Of a DNA stretch of 64,000 nt, positions 50,327 through 59,308 are shown piece after piece. The notes beneath the pieces are model-generated. The model searched no databases, was not told the origin of the DNA, and saw nothing but the letters and a program-made list of their open reading frames with translations. Each line of letters begins with the position of its first letter. The stretch's first letter is position 1. This DNA is from UBA6544 sp038131165 (GTDB lineage: Bacteria > Pseudomonadota > Alphaproteobacteria > UBA8366), in assembly GCA_038131165.1 (NCBI GenBank), contig JAYPOZ010000012.1, positions 1 through 64,000 of the forward strand. Direction: 5' to 3'. The translations under genes were made by a program, and so were the position numbers.

Positions 50327-51526
50327 CTAAATCACGCCCTCGTCCGCCAGCGCCGCCAGGTCCGCCCGATCGACGCCCAGTTCGCCGCAGAGTATCTCCT
50401 CGTTGTGCTGGCCCTTGCGCGGGCCGGCGTGGCGGATTTCGGCAGGAGTCGCCGACATGAAAGGAAAGGCCGCCGTCATGCGGATCTTGCCGAGATCCTC
50501 GTCGTCGAGTTCCACGATATCGCCGCGCGCCCGATACTGCGGGTCCGCGAAAATCTGGGCGATGTCGTAGGCCGGTCCGATGGCGGCCTCGGCTTCCTCG
50601 AAAGCGGCCAAGACCTCCTTCTGGTCGCGTTGCCGGATCCAGCCGGCGACCAGCCCGTCGACTTCGTCGATGTGTTTCACCCGATCCTGCGGAGTCTGGA
50701 ATCGGGGGTCGTTCGCGGCCGCCTCGCCGCCGCACAGCGTCAGCACCCGCTTGACGATGGCCGGGGAGTTGGTCGAGATCGCGACCCATTTGCCGTCCCG
50801 CGTCTCGTAGGTGTTGCGCGGCGCGTTATTCTCCGAGCGGTTGCCCATACGCTGCTGGATGACGCCCAACTGATCGAACGCCAAGGGTTGCGGGCCCAAC
50901 ACCTGGAAGATCGGCTCGTAGATGCTGAGGTCGATGAATTGACCCTCGCCGCTCCCCTGCGCGTCGCGGTGATAGAGCGCGAACATGGTGGCAAAGGTCC
51001 CGTAGGCAGCGGCGATGCCGTCCGCAAGGCCGAAGTTCGGCAGGGTCGGCGGGCCGTCCTTTTCCCCCGTCATATGGGCGAACCCACTGAAGACTTCCGC
51101 CACCGTGCCGAAGCCGGGCCGGTTCTTGTAGGGCCCGGTCTGCCCGAACCCGGTGACCCGGACCATGACCAGACGCGGATTGATCGCCTTCAAGTCTTCC
51201 CAACCGAGACCCCACTTCTCCATCGTGCCGGTGCGGAAATTCTCGATCAGCACGTCGGCGGTCTTGATCAGTTCCTTGAAAAGCGCCTGCCCCTTCGCCT
51301 TGCCGAAGTTCAGCGTGACGCCCCGCTTGTTGCGGTTCGCCATCTTGAACCAAAGCCCGACGCCGTCCTTCTGATGCCCGGTCGCGCGCAAGACGTCGCC
51401 CCGCGGATGTTCGACCTTGATGACGTCGGCGCCAAAATCGCCCAATAACATGCCGATTGTCGGCCCCGCGATTACTGTCGCCACATCAATAACGCGAATC
51501 CCGCTCAAAGAAGATTTTTTGTTCAT
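50327..51526 (-). CDS. CaiB/BaiF family type III CoA-transferase
   Basis: Family III CoA-transferase of 399 residues: GIRVIDVATVIAGPTIGMLL, GDFGADVIKVEHPRGD, NRNKRGVTLNFGKAKGQ, IENFRTGTMEKWGLGWEDL and the GYGxTGPY-equivalent GFGQTGPYKNRPGFG. The catalytic Asp position of this subgroup reads PGFG rather than YDR-like, so the nucleophile assignment needs alignment. It is upstream of the amidohydrolase on the same strand with 76 bases between, and its promoter region is unusually AT-rich with palindromes. Confidence 0.92.
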   Translation of the reverse strand: MNKKSSLSGIRVIDVATVIAGPTIGMLLGDFGADVIKVEHPRGDVLRATGHQKDGVGLWFKMANRNKRGVTLNFGKAKGQALFKELIKTADVLIENFRTGTMEKWGLGWEDLKAINPRLVMVRVTGFGQTGPYKNRPGFGTVAEVFSGFAHMTGEKDGPPTLPNFGLADGIAAAYGTFATMFALYHRDAQGSGEGQFIDLSIYEPIFQVLGPQPLAFDQLGVIQQRMGNRSENNAPRNTYETRDGKWVAISTNSPAIVKRVLTLCGGEAAANDPRFQTPQDRVKHIDEVDGLVAGWIRQRDQKEVLAAFEEAEAAIGPAYDIAQIFADPQYRARGDIVELDDEDLGKIRMTAAFPFMSATPAEIRHAGPRKGQHNEEILCGELGVDRADLAALADEGVI

Positions 51527-51543
51527 TTATGTAATACTTTCAA

Positions 51544-51558
51544 TATTATTAAATAATA
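51544..51558. promoter_or_regulatory. AT-only palindrome TATTATT-A-AATAATA in the CoA-transferase/SDR divergent promoter
   Basis: A perfect 15-base dyad 17 bases upstream of the CoA-transferase start (51526) inside a strongly AT-rich tract (51530-51600) that stands out from the GC-rich genome. A second imperfect dyad CTTAAG-TATAAATT-TAAG lies at 51576-51593. Together they look like an operator cluster serving the minus-strand CoA-transferase and the plus-strand SDR. -10-like TATGAT and TATATT occur at 51636 and 51641 for the SDR. Confidence 0.5.
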
Positions 51559-51563
51559 CTTAA
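51549..51563. promoter_or_regulatory. Perfect CtrA-type box TTAA-N7-TTAA
   Basis: TTAA-ATAATAC-TTAA overlaps the AT-rich palindrome above. It fits the CtrA consensus exactly, but the tract is so AT-rich that a chance match is more plausible than at 36039. If real, cell-cycle regulation would reach this catabolic pair. Confidence 0.3.
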
Positions 51564-51685
51564 AACACGCGCAGCCTTAAGTATAAATTTAAGATTTTGC
51601 CATGAATTGTCGAGCGGCCACCGCGAAACATTTCATATGATATATTACAGACTGCCGTTGCCGTGCAGGAAGGGATGAAAGACCG

Positions 51686-52396
51686 ATGCTCGACTTCAAG
51701 AACCGCACCGTCATGATCACCGGCGCCGCCGGCAACCTGGGCCGCGCCGTGGCATCCGCCTTCGGGATGCGGGGCGCCAACCTGGTCCTGGTCGACCTCG
51801 ACGCCGACGCTCTCGATGCGGCCTATCCGGGCAGCGATGCGCATTCCTTGAAATGTCCCGTCGACCTGTTGGACCCGAAGGCCGTTTCCGGCGCTGTCGC
51901 CGCGGCGCGCAAGCAGTTCGGCGCGGTCGACGCGCTGGCGGCGCTTGCCGGTGGCTTCCACATGGGCGAACCGGTCCACAAGCTGCCACCCGACAAATGG
52001 GACCTGATGCTCAATTTGAACGCCCGCACCCTTTTGAATACGACTCAAGCGGTGGTACCGGAAATGCTACGCCATGGCGCCGGCGGCAAAATCGTCACCA
52101 TCGGGGCCAACGCGGCGCGCCAAGGCATGGCTGAGATGAGCGCCTATATCGTGGCCAAGAGCGCCGTCATCCGCCTCACCGAAAGCATGTCGGCCGAGCT
52201 GCGCGGCAAGGGAATCAACGTGAACTGCATCCTCCCCAGCATCATCGACACGCCGGAGAACCGGGCCGCGATGCCCGATGCCGATCCGGCAAAGTGGGTC
52301 TCGCCCGAGAAGCTCGCGAATGTCATCCTGTTCCTCTGTTCCGATGAAGCGAGCGCCGTTCACGGCGCCTCTTTGCCTGTAGTGGGATTATCGTGA
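51686..52396 (+). CDS. Short-chain dehydrogenase/reductase
   Basis: A 236-residue SDR with TGAAGNLGRAVASAFGMRG, GGKIVTIGANAARQG at the Ser position (Ala/Asn variant found in several short SDRs) and S-A-Y-I-V-A-K carrying Tyr/Lys. It overlaps the start of the following TauD gene by 4 bases (GTGA), so the two are translated together. Substrate is unknown but the pairing suggests oxidation of a product of the dioxygenase. Confidence 0.88.
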   Translation: MLDFKNRTVMITGAAGNLGRAVASAFGMRGANLVLVDLDADALDAAYPGSDAHSLKCPVDLLDPKAVSGAVAAARKQFGAVDALAALAGGFHMGEPVHKLPPDKWDLMLNLNARTLLNTTQAVVPEMLRHGAGGKIVTIGANAARQGMAEMSAYIVAKSAVIRLTESMSAELRGKGINVNCILPSIIDTPENRAAMPDADPAKWVSPEKLANVILFLCSDEASAVHGASLPVVGLS

Positions 52397-53232
52397 AAAC
52401 CCGCGCGCTCTCGACGGGCCTGGGCGCGGAGGTCGAGGAAATCGACACCTCGCAACCGCTGCCGCCGGAGGCGGTCGACGCCATCCTGGACCTGTTCCTG
52501 CGACACCACCTCGTGGTGGTTCACGACCAATCTCTCGACATGGACCAGCTCGGCGCTTTCGCGCGGCAATTCGGCGAGTTGGAAGACAATATCGTGCGCC
52601 TGAACGACGGCAACGTCGCCTCCAACGTGCATCTGGTCTCCAACATCGGCGTCGACGGCAAACCGACCTCGAAGCCCAATCCCGTCGCCAATTATTTCTG
52701 GCATACGGACAAGTCCTATTACGAGATTCCCTCGCTCACCACGGTCCTCTACGGCGCCGAGGTTCCGTCCAGCGGCGGCGACACCGAATACGCCAATATG
52801 CATCTGGCCTATGAGGCGCTACCCGAGAGCGAGAAGGAACGGCTGGGCAAGCTGCATGTCGTCCATAGCTGGGAGGCGAGCCGCCTCAACGCCGGCGACA
52901 CCCCCGCCACCGAAGAGGAAATCCGGCTCCGGCCTCCGGTCACGCACCCCCTGGTCCGCACCCACCCGGACACGGGGCGGAAGTCCCTCTACATGGGCAT
53001 TCACACCTCGCATATCGCGGAGATGCCGCAGGCGGCAGGCCGTGCGCTGCTCGACGAATTGATCCAGCATGCAACGCAGCCCCAGTTCGTCCACGTCCAT
53101 CAGTGGCGGGTCGGCGACGTGCTGATGTGGGACAACCGCTGCCTGATGCACCGCGCGGTCGCAAATTACAGGTTGGAGGAAGAGCGCCGCGTCCTCTACC
53201 GCACCGTCGTCCGAGGCACCAAACCCTACTAG
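52393..53232 (+). CDS. TauD/TfdA family Fe(II)/2-oxoglutarate dioxygenase
   Basis: A 279-residue dioxygenase with H104-x-D106 (FWHTDKSYYEIP), GAEVPSSGGDTEYANM, the distal His in CLMHRAVANYRL and Arg in RRVLYRT. It starts at GTG 52393, overlapping the SDR stop. Its own stop overlaps that of the convergent TauD gene at 53229 (shared CTAG). The two TauD neighbours are convergent relatives and not a simple tandem pair. The substrate is unknown. Confidence 0.92.
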   Translation: MKTRALSTGLGAEVEEIDTSQPLPPEAVDAILDLFLRHHLVVVHDQSLDMDQLGAFARQFGELEDNIVRLNDGNVASNVHLVSNIGVDGKPTSKPNPVANYFWHTDKSYYEIPSLTTVLYGAEVPSSGGDTEYANMHLAYEALPESEKERLGKLHVVHSWEASRLNAGDTPATEEEIRLRPPVTHPLVRTHPDTGRKSLYMGIHTSHIAEMPQAAGRALLDELIQHATQPQFVHVHQWRVGDVLMWDNRCLMHRAVANYRLEEERRVLYRTVVRGTKPY

Positions 53233-54101
53233 GCCGTTCTCTCAGACCGATCCGCCGGCCGCACGTTGATCGTCGTGCGCTCCAAATGGCGGCGATAGCG
53301 CGAGGAATCGAACGTTGTTGCCCGGTGCAGGACACAGCGGTTATCCCAGACAAGCACGTCGCCCTCCTGCCAGGCATGAGAATAGATATTCTCCGGCGGC
53401 GAGGCCCGCTCGACCAAATCGTCGAGCAGCGCCCGGCTGTCCGCCTCCGACCAGCCGTCGATGAAGGCGGCATGGGCGCCGATCAACATGGATTTACGGC
53501 CGTTCGCCGGGTTGACCTGTATCAGCGGATGTTTGACGGGCGGTGCCGCCGCCCGCTGCTCGTCGGTCAGAATGGTCTTGTCCATCTTGTCCCGCGCGTA
53601 ACTCAGGTCATGGATCACGGTCAGTCCTTCGATCCGGGTCTTCATTTCGTCCGGCAATTGGTCCCAGGCGATGCGGGTGCTGACGAATTCGGTATTGCCG
53701 CCGACCGGCGGGATTTCGCGGGCCGACAGCATCGAGCACAAGGTCTCGGGCGCCATATAGGAGCTGTCCGAATGCCACATCATGTTGGTCTTCAAATAGG
53801 TCAACCGCGGATGATCCGGCGGAAAGATATCCCCGGTCTCGAAATCGATGTTGCTTTGCCGCGAGAACATCGAGCCGCCGGTCTGATTGGCTTTAAAGGC
53901 CACCTGAATTTCGCCGAACCGGTCGCTGAGCGCGATCTGTTGTTCGTCCGTGATCACCGGTCCGCGCAGCACGATCACAGAATAGGTCTCGAACGCATCC
54001 CGGATTTCGGCAAAGATCGCGTCGTCGAGCGATTGGGTCAGGTCGGCGCCGATGATCTCGGCCCCGAACAACTTGTGCAGCGGATTGATTTCAAGCGTCA
54101 T
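53229..54101 (-). CDS. TauD/TfdA family Fe(II)/2-oxoglutarate dioxygenase
   Basis: A 290-residue TauD-type protein. The iron ligands appear as H110-x-D112 (WHSDSSYMAPE) and a distal His in CVLHRATTF, then RYRRHLERT. SAREIPPVGGNTEFVS matches the substrate-facing loop of the family. It is last of a four-gene minus-strand run LLM-GST-SDR-TauD (56583 to 53229, gaps of 14, 18 and 20 bases), a probable operon for detoxifying or degrading one compound. Confidence 0.92.
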   Translation of the reverse strand: MTLEINPLHKLFGAEIIGADLTQSLDDAIFAEIRDAFETYSVIVLRGPVITDEQQIALSDRFGEIQVAFKANQTGGSMFSRQSNIDFETGDIFPPDHPRLTYLKTNMMWHSDSSYMAPETLCSMLSAREIPPVGGNTEFVSTRIAWDQLPDEMKTRIEGLTVIHDLSYARDKMDKTILTDEQRAAAPPVKHPLIQVNPANGRKSMLIGAHAAFIDGWSEADSRALLDDLVERASPPENIYSHAWQEGDVLVWDNRCVLHRATTFDSSRYRRHLERTTINVRPADRSERTA

Positions 54102-54121
54102 TTCTCCAACCTCCTTCGCGT

Positions 54122-54889
54122 CTAGTCGTCTTCCCGATGCATCGCATAGCCGGCGGGGGCCATGCTGATGGGGGTAACCTGCAGCGTGTTGATGTTAACG
54201 TGTGCGGGCAACATCGTGGTGTAGAAAATCACGTCCGCCAGATCGTCGCCCGAAAGCGGCACCAAACCCTTGTAGTGCTCCGCCGTCCTGCTCGCATCCT
54301 CGCGGTAGCGGACTTCGGTGAAGCGGGTCTCTGTCATCCCCGGCTCGATGCTGGAGACCCGGACAGGCGTGCCCAGCAAGTCGCAGCGCAGGTTGAGAGA
54401 GAACTGACGCACGAAGGCCTTGCTCCCGCCATAGACGTTGCCGCCCTTGTAATTATTGGTCGCCGAGGTCGAGGAAATATTGACGATGTGGCCCCGCTTG
54501 CGCTCGACCATGCCAGGCAGGATGGCGCGGGTGCAGTAAAGGAGGCCCTTGATGTTGGTATCGACAATGGCTTCCCAATCGCCGAGCTTGGCCTCGTGCG
54601 CGGGCTCCGTGCCAGGGCCGACGCCGGCATTGTTCACCAGGATCGTGATATCGCGGAAATCGTCCGGCAAGGCCTCGATCGCCGCGAAGACCGCATCCGA
54701 ATTCCGCAGGTCGAGGGTGAGTCCGCGCATGCTCTGCTCGTATCCCTCCCGGACGGCCGCCAGCCGGTCGGCCTGATAGTCCGCGGCGATCACCCGCGCG
54801 CCCTCGCTCGCGTATCGGCGAGCGGTCGCAGCGCCGATGCCGGCCCCAGCCCCCGTGACCAGAACGATATGATCCGATGCCTGCCCCAT
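54122..54889 (-). CDS. Short-chain dehydrogenase/reductase
   Basis: SDR of 255 residues: VTGAGAGIGAATARRYASEG, VNNAGVGPG, NISSTSATNNYKGGN with Ser, and V-Y-G-G-S-K with Tyr/Lys. SIEPGMTETRFTEVRYRED resembles the YdfG/serine-dehydrogenase-like group that acts on 3-hydroxy acids, although this is only a resemblance. It sits between GST and TauD genes in a probable operon. Confidence 0.9.
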   Translation of the reverse strand: MGQASDHIVLVTGAGAGIGAATARRYASEGARVIAADYQADRLAAVREGYEQSMRGLTLDLRNSDAVFAAIEALPDDFRDITILVNNAGVGPGTEPAHEAKLGDWEAIVDTNIKGLLYCTRAILPGMVERKRGHIVNISSTSATNNYKGGNVYGGSKAFVRQFSLNLRCDLLGTPVRVSSIEPGMTETRFTEVRYREDASRTAEHYKGLVPLSGDDLADVIFYTTMLPAHVNINTLQVTPISMAPAGYAMHREDD

Positions 54890-54907
54890 CTCCGTTTCCT
54901 CCCCTGG

Positions 54908-55543
54908 CTATTGTTCCGGCGTTTCCTGCGGTTCGGTCACCTGCATCGACGGACGCTCGGAGAACCGCGCATACCATTCCGCAAGTTTCGGGCGGCCTGG
55001 CCGAAAATCGTCCAGCCACTCCCGCCAATCCTGGTAACTGCAGGCGATCGCGGTCGTGATCTGGGCCAGATCGAGCGGGCCGTCCAATTCTCCGGCGCGC
55101 GCCTCCATCGCATCCAGACAACGAACGATCCGATCCTTTTGTTTCTCCAGAAAGCTGTCGGAGCGGATGTCGCGGGGCCGTAGATGCTCGGCCCGCATCA
55201 GGATTTGCGCCTCCAGCATGCCGTCCGCGACCGCGTAGAGGGACCACATCCGCCATTTGGCCTCGCCTTCGGGAATCAGTTTCTGGCCGCCCGACATCTC
55301 GTCGAGATAGAGACAGGCCAGAGTCGAATCGCCAAGGGCATCCCCGCCATCCGTGATCAGCGTCGGGATGCGCGCCACCGGATTGGCTTCCGCGAGCCCC
55401 GGCGTAAACGGTACCGTCCGGTACCCCCAATCGAGCGACCAAGTGGTCGGCAATATCTCGATCCGCTCCCACACCCCCAGCTCACGTGCGGCGACACAGA
55501 CCTTGCGGGTGAAGGGCGAGGCCGGTGTCCAAAACAGTTTCAT
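54908..55543 (-). CDS. Glutathione S-transferase family protein
   Basis: A 211-residue GST. The N-terminal domain starts MKLFWTPASPFTRKVCVAAR, with SPFTRKV forming the glutathione-activating loop (Ser type), VARIPTLITDGGDALGDS holds the cis-Pro and the ES-like turn, and the C-terminal helical domain has LAQITTAIACSYQDWR. It is in the LLM-GST-SDR-TauD operon. It is unlike the GST at 5582 and not a recent duplicate. Confidence 0.88.
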   Translation of the reverse strand: MKLFWTPASPFTRKVCVAARELGVWERIEILPTTWSLDWGYRTVPFTPGLAEANPVARIPTLITDGGDALGDSTLACLYLDEMSGGQKLIPEGEAKWRMWSLYAVADGMLEAQILMRAEHLRPRDIRSDSFLEKQKDRIVRCLDAMEARAGELDGPLDLAQITTAIACSYQDWREWLDDFRPGRPKLAEWYARFSERPSMQVTEPQETPEQ

Positions 55544-55557
55544 ATCCTGCGCATCTC

Positions 55558-56583
55558 CTAGTTACGGCAGCGCGGGAAAACCTCGCGCCCCAGCGTCTCG
55601 ATCAGTGTTTTCCGGTCGTCGACAAATCCGGTGAACAGGATTTGGTGAATGCCCGCCTCGCGAATTCGCTGGATTTGCGCCACGCATTCCTCCGGCGTCC
55701 CCAAGACCGCGAAGCGGTCGACCATGTAGGCGAGCAATTCGGGATCCTGCATCAATTGCGCGTTCGGCGATTCGCCGAGGTCTTCATGATGCGACGGTTT
55801 GTAGCCTTGCTGCACGGCGCGGATGCCGTCGGCGAATTGAGGCGGTACCAGCTTGCCTTCCTGCGTAAAGCGGAACGCATGATGCGCGGTCGAGGCCAAT
55901 TCCATGCGGATCTCGCTCACCAAGGCATGTCGATCGGCGCCGACATTGACGCGGCCCAATGCCCAGATGTCGATATCGTCCAGAGTGCGCCCGGCGCGCT
56001 CCGCGCCGATGCGGATATGCTCCAGGGTAAGCTTCGCCACGTCCGGGGAAAAACCCATGCCGCAGAAAACGCCGTCGGCGATCTCTCCCGCCAATTCCAG
56101 GGTCTTCGGCCCCTCGGCGGCGATATAGACCGGCACCGGCGGCTGATCGAGCCCGCCGATCCAGCGCGTGTGAATGGGCTTGCCGCCGAATTCCGTGTTC
56201 TCGCCCGCGAAGAGATGCCGCAGCGCCTGAATGTATTCCTTGAGGCCTGCCAGTCCCTTCGGCCGTTCTCCCAGGTTATAGATCGCGCTGTCGCCGGTCG
56301 CGATGCCAAGGAATGCCCGACCGCCGGAAATTTCCTGGATCGAGGCCATGCCGCTCGCCATGACCGCGGGATGCCGGGTCAACGGGTTGGTGACGCTCGG
56401 CCCCAGGGCCACCTTGTCCGTTACGCCGCCGATCACGCTCAGCGTCACGAAGAGTTCGCGGAACAGCGATTGCGAATCCGCGACCCCGACCATATCGAAG
56501 CCGCATTCTTCCGCGAGGCGAGAATTCTCGCGCGCGCTCTCGATACCGCGCGGAATTTCGATAATGCCAAATCGAGCCTGCAT
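55558..56583 (-). CDS. LLM class oxidoreductase, F420-type
   Basis: A 341-residue luciferase-like enzyme: ARFGIIEIPRGIESARENSR, LGPSVTNPLTRHPAVMASGM, SGGRAFLGIATGDSAIYNLG. The pattern ALGPSVTNPxTRHP is typical of methylene-H4MPT-reductase-like F420 enzymes. The ATG at 56583 has GGGAGGAG eight bases upstream; the longer frame (to 56643) is not needed. It leads the four-gene operon. Whether F420 is made by this organism cannot be judged from the window. Confidence 0.88.
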   Translation of the reverse strand: MQARFGIIEIPRGIESARENSRLAEECGFDMVGVADSQSLFRELFVTLSVIGGVTDKVALGPSVTNPLTRHPAVMASGMASIQEISGGRAFLGIATGDSAIYNLGERPKGLAGLKEYIQALRHLFAGENTEFGGKPIHTRWIGGLDQPPVPVYIAAEGPKTLELAGEIADGVFCGMGFSPDVAKLTLEHIRIGAERAGRTLDDIDIWALGRVNVGADRHALVSEIRMELASTAHHAFRFTQEGKLVPPQFADGIRAVQQGYKPSHHEDLGESPNAQLMQDPELLAYMVDRFAVLGTPEECVAQIQRIREAGIHQILFTGFVDDRKTLIETLGREVFPRCRN

Positions 56584-56718
56584 GACGGCGTCTCCTCCCG
56601 ATCCCATCGTTGATAGATGTACCCCGCGGCAAAGAACGGCCAAGGTGCCCTGCGTCCGGCCGGCGGCTTGTCACCGGTCCGCAAGTTTGAGAGGCTTCGA
56701 GGAAACGGGATCATCGTG

Positions 56719-58170
56719 ATGAGCGATCATCAAGACAAGCTTCAGATCATCCGCCAGCTATCGCTGGAAGGTCGCCACGATGCCGCCGAACGCGAGGCGC
56801 GCAAACTCCTTGAACTGCTACCCGCAGCGGGCGAAGCGACGTTTCTGTTGGCCCATGCGGTTCACCAGCAGGACCGCCCGGAGGAAGCCCTGACGCTCTA
56901 CGATCTGGCGCTCCGTTACGCGCCAAAACATGCGTCGGCGCTCAACAATTCAGCCTCGCTGCTACGACAGATGGGCCGGCACGACGAGGCGCTCCGGCGC
57001 TACCGCCTGGCGACCGACGCGGATCCCGAAAAACCTTGAATTTGGAGCAATTTCGCCCGCGCCCTCGCGGAGAGAGACCGGCCACACGCGGCGATCGAAG
57101 CCCTTAAGCGGGCCGCCGCCCTCGACCCGGAGAACGACGAAATCGCCGGCCGGCTCGTGTCCCTGACCGCCGAGATCGAAGGTGACAGCGGCGAGAGCGA
57201 GGACCGCGGCGCCGCCACCAAGACGATGTGGGAACTGAATCCGGCGGTAGCAGATTTCGACCGCATGGGTTTTGCTCTCCGACCCTATGTGGAGCGCACC
57301 GGCGCGCCGAATTACCGTTCGGCGACGCTCAATACCGACCGGCACGGGTTCCGATGTCTCAAGAGCAAAGGAGAGGAAATCGGCTACGACGCCTTCGCCG
57401 CCCTTCCCGGCCCGAAAGGCATCGTCTGCGGGGCCAGCCAGGCACTGGGCTACGGCATACCGGACGAGGCGACAATCCAGGCACATCTGACCGCCCGACG
57501 GGCCGGCGGCGCGACGTGGTATTCCCTCGCGGCGCCCATCAGCCAGATATTCCAGCAGCGCCTCCTGTTCGAATTGTTCGCACCTGCCGAGACACGCTAC
57601 TGCGTCGTCATCAGCGGCACGGTGAATGTCCTGTTCTCGTTGTTGGCGGAAGCGGATCGCTCCCCCTACCCACCCGTCCACAACGTCTCCTACGAATGGC
57701 CGGTCAATCCCGAGGGACGGGACGGCGCGCTCGGTATCGACGCGGCTTTCGAGCGAACGGCCGAATGGATGTGCGACAATATCTCGATGTTCGCCGCCAA
57801 GTGCCGGCAATTGGACGACTGCCGCCTATTATTCTGCCATCCGCCGGTACTCGCCTGGACCGGCAAGCCGTTCCACGAGTCCGAAGAACGGCTTTGCTCC
57901 CTCTACCGGGTTCGCCATCCGGACTACGCGGAACTGGTCGAGGACCCGGCGAACCGCGGACGCTGGCAGCAGTATTGCCGGCGGCTGAAGGCGGCGGTCG
58001 AGGCGGTCGGCGGCACCTACCTCGAGACGTCCGAACACGCGGGATTTCACACCGGCGACGCCTTATTCTGCGATGCCCTGCATCCGAACGAAACGGGCAG
58101 TGCATTGCTGTCGGACTGCATATCGCATTGGGCGGAAAGCGCCGCTCACCCTATACTCTCTGAAGGATAG
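56719..58170 (+). pseudogene. TPR plus SGNH-like hydrolase protein, interrupted by one TGA
   Basis: A single frame of 484 codons. Residues 1-150 form tetratricopeptide repeats (AEREARKLLELLPAAGEATF, EEALTLYDLALRYAPKHASA, then after the stop AIEALKRAAALDPENDE). Residues from about 165 resemble an SGNH/GDSL-type domain: VCGASQALGYGIPDEATI at block I, GTVNVLF, and CDALHPNETGSAL with the Asp-His dyad. Codon 107 (57037-57039) is TGA in ADPEKP-stop-IWSNFARA, where relatives have a Gly-like residue, again without frameshift. Probably acts on a surface glycan if intact. The start ATG at 56719 follows GAGG. Confidence 0.75.
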
Positions 58171-58216
58171 TGCACACCGATACGCACGCTGCTTGCGGAT
58201 ACGAGAAGGCAAAAAA

Positions 58217-59275
58217 ATGGCCATGAAATTCAGCAACTTCATCTTCCCCGCCGCCGAAAACCCTAAGGATGACGGCCGCGTCATCCGCGAGTCCGTTGCC
58301 GAAGCGCAGCTCTGCGACCGGCTCGGCGTCGATACGGTCTGGCTGGCGGAGCACCATTTTGACGGGATTTGCGCCTATGTCGATCCGGTCAGCTTCGCCG
58401 CGGCACTGGCGACCTGCACGGAGAACATCAAGATCGGCTTTGCCGTGGCGCAGATGTCGCTGCACCATCCGGTTCGTTTCGCCGAGCAAATGAACCTGAT
58501 CGACCATCTCTCCAAGGGGCGGCTGGTGGTCGGACTCGGCCGCGGCACCGCCTACAACATTTACGACTATCAGGGCTACGACATCGATCCGAACGAGGCC
58601 CAGGAACGCCTGCTGGAATCCGAAGAAATCATGCTGAAGGCCTGGACGACGGAAAACCTGGTGCACGAGGGCAAGTACTGGAACATCAAACTGCCAAAGC
58701 TGCGTCCGACCCCCTACACCAAGCCGCATCCGGTCATCATCCGCGCGTCTTCCACCGAACATTCGATGGTCGATCTCGCCAAGCAGGGCCGGCCGTTCAT
58801 GATGAACGTGCAGTCGGACGACGTGACCCAGAAGCGCATGGACCTTTACCGCAAGACGCTGTCCGAGGCCGGCCACGACGAGGCCGAGGTCGCAGAGCGC
58901 GTCGGCGAAAGCTGGGTCTGGCGGAACATTTTTGTCGCCGAGACCGATGAGGAAGCCGAGCGCATCGGCGTTCCCGCCTTCGTCCGCCAGCACGAATTCC
59001 GCGCCGAGATGCGCAAACGGGTCTACAAGGAGCAGCGCGTGCTGCTGCAAGAAGAGAAAGCCGGCATCGCCCGCAACGACCCGGCGCACGGGTTGATCTA
59101 CGGCTCCCCCGCCACGGTCGCCGAACGCCTCGCCAAGATCGACAAGATCGGCGTCGGCGGTATCATGATGACCTTCCGCCTCGGCCCGATGGCCGCCGAG
59201 GTCGCCAACAACAGCGTCAAACTGTTCATGGAAAAAGTGGCGCCGGAATTCCAGACACGTGCGGCGGCCGAATAG
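58217..59275 (+). CDS. LLM class flavin-dependent oxidoreductase
   Basis: A 352-residue luciferase-like monooxygenase: DRLGVDTVWLAEHHFDGICA, the E-H-H motif in WLAEHHF, QMSLHHPVRFAEQMNLIDHL and GRLVVGLGRGTAYNIYDYQG. GSPATVAERLAKIDKIGVGG closes the barrel. The ATG at 58217 follows GAGAAGGC. It is the seventh LLM gene in the window and looks monocistronic, ending 33 bases from a convergent FAH-family gene. Confidence 0.9.
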   Translation: MAMKFSNFIFPAAENPKDDGRVIRESVAEAQLCDRLGVDTVWLAEHHFDGICAYVDPVSFAAALATCTENIKIGFAVAQMSLHHPVRFAEQMNLIDHLSKGRLVVGLGRGTAYNIYDYQGYDIDPNEAQERLLESEEIMLKAWTTENLVHEGKYWNIKLPKLRPTPYTKPHPVIIRASSTEHSMVDLAKQGRPFMMNVQSDDVTQKRMDLYRKTLSEAGHDEAEVAERVGESWVWRNIFVAETDEEAERIGVPAFVRQHEFRAEMRKRVYKEQRVLLQEEKAGIARNDPAHGLIYGSPATVAERLAKIDKIGVGGIMMTFRLGPMAAEVANNSVKLFMEKVAPEFQTRAAAE

Positions 59276-59308
59276 CGCGCGGCCGGTACCGACTACGGAA
59301 GGTTTCCG

